From contig JASMDC010000008.1 of assembly GCA_030753015.1 (NCBI GenBank), positions 9,281 to 73,280 on the forward strand: a DNA stretch of 64,000 nucleotides. The letters run 5' to 3'. The DNA comes from Candidatus Undinarchaeales archaeon. GTDB lineage: Archaea; SpSt-1190; JASMDC01. The position numbers were made by a program, and so were the translations under genes. The notes beneath the pieces were generated by a model, which was not told the origin of the DNA, made no database searches, and worked only from the letters and a program-made list of their open reading frames with translations. Shown here piece after piece: positions 60,258 through 64,000 of this stretch (position 1 is the first letter of the stretch; each line of letters begins with the position of its first letter).

Positions 60258-60404
60258 GTGGGCATCACCATCGACCCGGAGGACCCCCGCTTCAAGAAGA
60301 AGCGTACACTGCGTCCCGAGGACGTGGAGGACATCGTTCTGGAGCGCCGCGAGGTGGACCTCCCCACGAGGCGTCGTTCCCGTCGCACGAACGAGGAGCG
60401 CTAG
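60258..60404 (+). CDS. Leaderless 48-aa highly charged protein
   Basis: GTG 60258 to TAG 60404. Begins MGITIDPEDPRFKKKRTLRP, then an acidic helix EDVEDIVLERREVDLP and a very basic end TRRRSRRTNEER. TATA TTATAATG (about 60229-60236) is 25 nt upstream, precisely the spacing for a leaderless GTG start. The basic tail suggests RNA or DNA contact. Not recognised. Confidence 0.6.
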   Translation: MGITIDPEDPRFKKKRTLRPEDVEDIVLERREVDLPTRRRSRRTNEER

Positions 60405-60473
60405 CATCATCGCGCAGCGAACGAGCGGGCGCCGCCGATTGATTTAAAACGCTCACCACTCTTCCCGCTCCCG

Positions 60474-60959
60474 ATGGTCACTGTGCCACCCGCAGCAGGC
60501 CCCCTCATCGCCGCTGTGGGCTGTTTTGCCCTCGCTCCCCGCGCTGCCAGGGGGGAGCGCATCGAGGCCAGCGACGTGGCGTTCGGCGTGGTCGCGGGTC
60601 TGCTACTGGCCGGCCTCTCCGGCACCCTGACCACTGCTCTGTCGATGGCCATGCTCGGTGCCTTGGCCTGGCCCGTGCTCCTCCTCCTTCTCGAGATGGA
60701 GGACGCACGCATCATGCCCGCCCTCGGAGCGCTCCTCTTCGCTCCAGTGCCCGTGGACGGCCGCTCCCTCCCGGCCTTCACCCTTGTCGCGCCCTATGTC
60801 CTGCTCTCGGCCATGACGCTTGACCTACTGGCCCAGCGTGAGATCTACCTCCCCGCCATCACCGTGGAGGTCGACGGCGGACCCAATTTCCCGAACTTCG
60901 TCAACCTGCCCGCCGTGATCGCTATCGCGTGCCTTGCCTGCGCTCTCCTCGTCCGCTGA
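60474..60959 (+). CDS. Membrane protein with about five TM helices, 161 aa
   Basis: 161 residues, four or five hydrophobic helices (GPLIAAVGCFALAP; ASDVAFGVVAGLLLAGLSGT; LTTALSMAMLGALAWPVLLL; LVAPYVLLSAMTLDLLA; LPAVIAIACLACALLV) with a non-membrane loop TVEVDGGPNFPNF before the last. No signal peptide. ATG at 60474 lies about 28 nt after TATA ATTTAAAAC (about 60440-60448). Family not recognised. Confidence 0.75.
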   Translation: MVTVPPAAGPLIAAVGCFALAPRAARGERIEASDVAFGVVAGLLLAGLSGTLTTALSMAMLGALAWPVLLLLLEMEDARIMPALGALLFAPVPVDGRSLPAFTLVAPYVLLSAMTLDLLAQREIYLPAITVEVDGGPNFPNFVNLPAVIAIACLACALLVR

Positions 60960-61050
60960 GATCCCACATGGATGGTATACTGCGAACAGTGTTACCCAAG
61001 GACACGTAGAAAATGCGATTCGCACCCCTACGGCCTCGCTCTGCTGACAG

Positions 61051-61188
61051 GAGGATGGAGCTATCCCTGATCTTCACACAAAGGACGACGTGGTCTAGAA
61101 CATCGACCTAGGTCAGCTGACCGAGACCGGTGACCTCGTCTACCACGCAATGGTCGACATCTATCGCAAGAGGAGCGGTAGCGACTAG
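61051..61188 (+). pseudogene. Possible gene remnant with an in-frame TAG
   Basis: In the 225-nt gap before the next gene the plus strand has a coding-looking peptide interrupted once: AIPDLHTKDDVV, TAG at 61096-61098, then NIDLGQLTETGDLVYHAMVD and a basic end before a second TAG at 61186. No start codon is in frame, and the 5' end is lost. The quality of the two halves suggests a decayed gene; it could be chance. Confidence 0.3.
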
Positions 61189-61505
61189 TCGCCCTTGGCC
61201 TTCTTGACGAGCTCGGCGAAGTTCTCCTGCAGACGTGTCGCCTCGGCCTCTGCTTTGGCCTTGACCTCCGCAGGGAGCTCTATCTGGGCCTCGAGGATGT
61301 CAGCGTACATCCGTGCGACCTTCGCCTTCTGCTCCCGTACGTCGACCTCAAGGACTACATCGTGGCCCCCGATGGACTTCTTTAGCAGGGTCGTGCCCTT
61401 GACCTTGGACGACACCGCCCAGCCGAGGTCCTTGAGCTTACCAAGGAGCGTGACCTCCTTCACCTCGCCTGAGACGAGTCCCCCCAATGAAAACGCGTAC
61501 TTCAT
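61185..61505 (-). CDS. Small hypothetical protein, 106 aa
   Basis: 106 residues: an N-terminal beta part (MKYAFSLGGLVSGEVKEVTL; VSSKVKGTTLLKKS; HDVVLEVDVREQ) and a long C-terminal charged helix (EVKAKAEAEATRLQENFAEL) that is probably a coiled coil. No signal or membrane segment. It follows PNPase on the same strand, 125 nt away across a GC-rich hairpin. Not recognised; composition and codon pattern support coding. Confidence 0.68.
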   Translation of the reverse strand: MKYAFSLGGLVSGEVKEVTLLGKLKDLGWAVSSKVKGTTLLKKSIGGHDVVLEVDVREQKAKVARMYADILEAQIELPAEVKAKAEAEATRLQENFAELVKKAKGD

Positions 61506-61566
61506 AAAATCACTTGGAGCGTAAGGAGCGGCTCAGACTTTTGTTCCTTTCGCTTCGGCGACCTGC

Positions 61567-61588
61567 CCCGCGGGATGTCCCGCGGGGT
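61567..61588 (-). terminator. GC-rich perfect hairpin after PNPase
   Basis: CCCCGCGGGA / TCCCGCGGGG, 10-bp arms with a 2-base centre, between the PNPase stop and the next gene. No T run follows; it may be a processing or stabilising structure of the pnp mRNA. Confidence 0.45.
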
Positions 61589-61630
61589 TGTCGCTGTCAT
61601 CCCTAGTCCCGACGCTAGCGGGGCCTGCGT

Positions 61631-63883
61631 TCACCGCCGGTCACGGCCGCCACCACGGCGGTCACGGCCGCCACCACGGCGGTCGCGGTCCCTGCCGCCA
61701 CTCCGTCGGGGGCGCTCTGGCTCGACCCACCCGGGCGGCGGGGGGTGCAGGGCCTTCATGGACACGTCGACCTTTCCGAAGGCGACCTTGGTCACGATGA
61801 CCTTCACCTTGTCACCGAGCTTGACCCTGTCCTCGATCTTGTCCACGTGGCCGTACTCGAGCTCCGAGATGTGGAGCATCCCGTCCTTGCCGGGGATGAG
61901 GTTGACGAAGGCGCCGAAGGGCTTGATGGTGACCACCTCGGCCTCCTCGTAGATCTCGCCCACCTCCACATCGCGCACGATGTTGCGCACGGCCTTCTCG
62001 GCCTTGGCGGCCATCTCGGCGTCGTTGGTGGTGATCATCACCGTGCCATCGTCCTCGATGTCCATCTGAACGCCGGTCTCATCAGTGATGCTCCGGATCA
62101 TCTTCCCGCCAGGGCCGATGACCGCACCGATCTTTTCCGGATCGATCTTTAAGGCGATGATGCGCGGTGCGAACTCAGACAGCTCCTTCCTCGGCTCGTT
62201 GATCGCACCCTGGATGACGTCCAGGATGAAGTTGTTCGCCATCCTCCCCTGGGAGACCGCCTCACGGATGATGGGCATGGAGATACCGCGGGTCTTAGTG
62301 TCCATCTGGACGGCAGTGACGCCGTCACGGGTGGCGGTGATCTTGAAGTCCATGCCACCGTCGCCGTCCTCCATGTCCTGGATGTCCGTGATGACCTTCC
62401 AGCGCTCACCATCGGAGGCAAGCCCGATAGCTATCCCTGCAACAGGCTTCTTGATCGGGACGCCTGCGTCCAGGAGGGCCAGCGTCGATCCACAGGTGGA
62501 ACCCATGGACGAGGAGCCGTTGGAGCTCATGACCTCGGAGACCATCCTGATGGTGTAGGGGAACTCCTCCAGAGTGGGGAGCACCGGGCGAAGGGCCTTC
62601 TCTGCCAGCATGCCGTGGCCCTGCTCTCGTCGGCCGGCGCCACGGAGCTTCTTGACCTCGCCCACGCTGAACGGTGGGAAGTTGTAGTGATGGAAGTACC
62701 GCTTCTTGATGTCATCCTCCATCGACTCCACGATGAGCGTGTCGCCGGGGGCGCCCAGGGTGACCACGGAAAGGATGTGGGTCTCACCACGCTGGAAGAA
62801 CCCCGTGCCGTGGAGGCGGGGGAGCACCGCGACATCGGCCGCTAGATGCCGGATGTCGGTGATCTTGCGGCCATCGACGCGCTGTTCGCGGTCCAGGAGG
62901 GCTCGTGTGACCTGATCGTCGATGAACGCCTGGAAGCACTTTTTGAGGATGCCCTTGAGATAGGCCTTGGCGGCCTCCTCGTCACGCTCCTCGTTGATGT
63001 ACTCCCTGGCCATCTCGTTGACAACCAGTTCCTTCATCTCCTCCATGATCTCCTTGCGCTCACCCTTGGAGCCGAGGGGTTGGTTGAAGACATAGGTCTG
63101 AAGTTGCGGGACCATGCGCTCCTTGAGCCGGTCGGCAACGACCTTCTCCTCGGGAGCGAGCTCGCCCGTGAACTTCAGGTCCTCCCTCTTTGCCTTGGGC
63201 TTGCCGATCTGCTGGCGTACGTCCTCGATGAAGGCGCACAGCGGGCCCAGGGCCTTCATGGCCTCTTCGAAGGCGCCCACCATGACCTCGTCCGGGGCCT
63301 CGTTGCAGTTGCACTCCACCATAGTGATGCGGGAGCCGTCCCCGGTTACCAGGAGGTCGACCGTTGACTCTGCGAGCTCTTCCACGGTGGGGTTCACGAT
63401 GTACCGACCGTCGATGTAGCCGATGCGGACACCGGCCACCGGTCCGTCGAAGGGGATCGTGGAGAGGTGGAGGGCCATGCAGCCGCCGATGAGGGAGGGG
63501 ACGTCGGGCTTGTTCGCCTCGTCGAAGGTGAGGGGCATGCAGATGACCTGGACCTCGTTGCGCATGTTCTGGTCGAAGAGCGGGCGGATACCGCGGTCGA
63601 TGGAGCGACCGGTCAGCACAGCGTCGAGGGAGGGTCTGCCTTCCCGCTTGGTGAACCTGGAGCCCTTGATGCGCCCGCAGGCGTAGTACCGCTCTTCGTA
63701 TTCGACCATGAGAGGGAAGAAGTCCATCCCTTCGCGAGCGGAGGGGGACATGTTCGCAGAGCAGAGCACTACCGTATCGCCTAGTTTCACAGTGAGGGCG
63801 GCGTCGGACTGAGGTCCGTAACGTCCCGTCTCGATCGTGAGCGTCTTTCCTGCTACATCGCAGGTGAATTGTCGAATGTTCAT
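61631..63883 (-). CDS. pnp: Bacterial-type polynucleotide phosphorylase (PNPase)
   Basis: 750 residues, the complete bacterial architecture. First RNase PH-like domain (residues 1-215), linking helical domain, second RNase PH domain with HYNFPPFSVGEV, RREQGHGMLAEKALRPVLP, SNGSSSMGSTCGSTLALLDA and DMEDGDGGMDFKI holding the two catalytic Asp seen in E. coli PNPase (486 and 492 there). A KH domain with IGAVIGPGGKMIR, an S1 domain (VEVGEIYEEAEV, GMLHISELEYGHVDKI, KVIVTKVAFGKVDVS) and an Arg/Gly-repeat tail (RDRRGGG repeats) follow. It degrades RNA 3' to 5' with phosphate. Archaea normally use the exosome, so its presence is unusual. TATA TTTTAAAT (about 63909-63916) precedes the ATG. Confidence 0.96.
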   Translation of the reverse strand: MNIRQFTCDVAGKTLTIETGRYGPQSDAALTVKLGDTVVLCSANMSPSAREGMDFFPLMVEYEERYYACGRIKGSRFTKREGRPSLDAVLTGRSIDRGIRPLFDQNMRNEVQVICMPLTFDEANKPDVPSLIGGCMALHLSTIPFDGPVAGVRIGYIDGRYIVNPTVEELAESTVDLLVTGDGSRITMVECNCNEAPDEVMVGAFEEAMKALGPLCAFIEDVRQQIGKPKAKREDLKFTGELAPEEKVVADRLKERMVPQLQTYVFNQPLGSKGERKEIMEEMKELVVNEMAREYINEERDEEAAKAYLKGILKKCFQAFIDDQVTRALLDREQRVDGRKITDIRHLAADVAVLPRLHGTGFFQRGETHILSVVTLGAPGDTLIVESMEDDIKKRYFHHYNFPPFSVGEVKKLRGAGRREQGHGMLAEKALRPVLPTLEEFPYTIRMVSEVMSSNGSSSMGSTCGSTLALLDAGVPIKKPVAGIAIGLASDGERWKVITDIQDMEDGDGGMDFKITATRDGVTAVQMDTKTRGISMPIIREAVSQGRMANNFILDVIQGAINEPRKELSEFAPRIIALKIDPEKIGAVIGPGGKMIRSITDETGVQMDIEDDGTVMITTNDAEMAAKAEKAVRNIVRDVEVGEIYEEAEVVTIKPFGAFVNLIPGKDGMLHISELEYGHVDKIEDRVKLGDKVKVIVTKVAFGKVDVSMKALHPPPPGWVEPERPRRSGGRDRDRRGGGRDRRGGGRDRR

Positions 63884-63971
63884 GTGGCATCCACTAAAGG
63901 GGTATCCTTTTAAATGAGCCGGTCAGCCGCCGGAGTGGGCCGCGGTATCACGGTTCTCGCCAAGGGAAAGG

Positions 63972-63979
63972 TATAAATA
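63972..63979 (+). promoter_or_regulatory. Promoter reading out of the right edge
   Basis: TATAAATA with a purine-rich BRE-like GGGAAAGG just before it. Transcription would start about 25 nt on, just outside the window, for a plus-strand gene not included. Confidence 0.5.
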
Positions 63980-64000
63980 GCGACCTGGGGGCCGCGCCGA

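Noticed and set aside
61096-61098. TAG as a pyrrolysine codon
   Set aside because: No evidence of Pyl genes here, no start codon for the frame, and many genes in the window end in TAG normally.
61567-61588. Transposon end or origin repeat
   Set aside because: The palindrome occurs once, next to pnp, with no transposase or matching copy.

Overview
This window reads as a GC-rich archaeal chromosome segment. A TATA element lies about 22-40 nt ahead of most first genes of transcription units, and many starts (ATG or GTG) fall where transcription should begin, so leaderless mRNAs look common. Archaeal markers are an intron-containing tRNA-Tyr, aPelota, a geranylgeranyl reductase for isoprenoid lipids, an AbrB-PhoU regulator, the proteasome ATPase PAN, a form III-like RuBisCO, an HPS-PHI fusion, and what I read as a two-hairpin H/ACA guide RNA. 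The lineage cannot be fixed from sequence alone. Many lipoproteins and giant Cys-rich secreted proteins fit an uncultivated euryarchaeal or DPANN-like group, but that is a guess. The clearest bacterial-type housekeeping enzyme is a full-length PNPase.

Layout. 0-3.4 kb: a TIM-barrel protein cut by the left edge, a B12-binding radical SAM enzyme, an unknown protein and tRNA-Tyr. 3.4-8.3 kb: a minus-strand cell-surface operon with two paralogous lipoproteins. 8.3-12.9 kb: translation and lipid genes (aPelota, the putative H/ACA RNA, a radical SAM activase-like enzyme, an Mtq2/HemK-like methyltransferase, geranylgeranyl reductase, tRNA-Glu). 12.9-19.5 kb: envelope and redox genes (a lipoprotein molybdopterin oxidoreductase, small membrane proteins including one frameshifted gene, a ferredoxin-flavodoxin fusion), then three tandem paralogs of a family I do not recognise. 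19.5-27.5 kb: a cupin, ArsC-like protein, GH63-like glycosidase, APH-fold kinase, TPR protein, a possible ADP-ribosyltransferase and a fused Lrp/AsnC regulator-methyltransferase, with conspicuous palindromes in the promoters. 27.6-35.3 kb: guaB, a Cys-repeat lipoprotein, an MscS channel, a second B12 radical SAM enzyme, a SagB-like nitroreductase, a winged-helix protein, AbrB-PhoU and a membrane protein. 35.3-47.6 kb: two giant secreted proteins (1,696 and 2,293 aa) and a small membrane partner. 47.7-52.9 kb: a HAD phosphatase, TPR protein, RuBisCO, GH57 enzyme and two tiny envelope proteins. 52.9-54.3 kb: a lone TnpB element. 54.3-64 kb: an SGNH hydrolase, HPS-PHI diverging from PAN, a HEPN-MNT pair between a small gene and its truncated copy, a DmrB/AfpA-like flavoprotein, small proteins and PNPase.

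How parts may work together. RuBisCO and HPS-PHI lie 5 kb apart and both handle ribulose phosphates, but no phosphoribulokinase, AMP phosphorylase or ribose-1,5-bisphosphate isomerase is in view. aPelota and the Mtq2-like methyltransferase both concern translation termination or ribosome rescue. The kinase and the ADP-ribosyltransferase-like gene share a 10-nt promoter motif and may be co-regulated. HEPN and MNT form a classical toxin-antitoxin-type pair with a probable operator.
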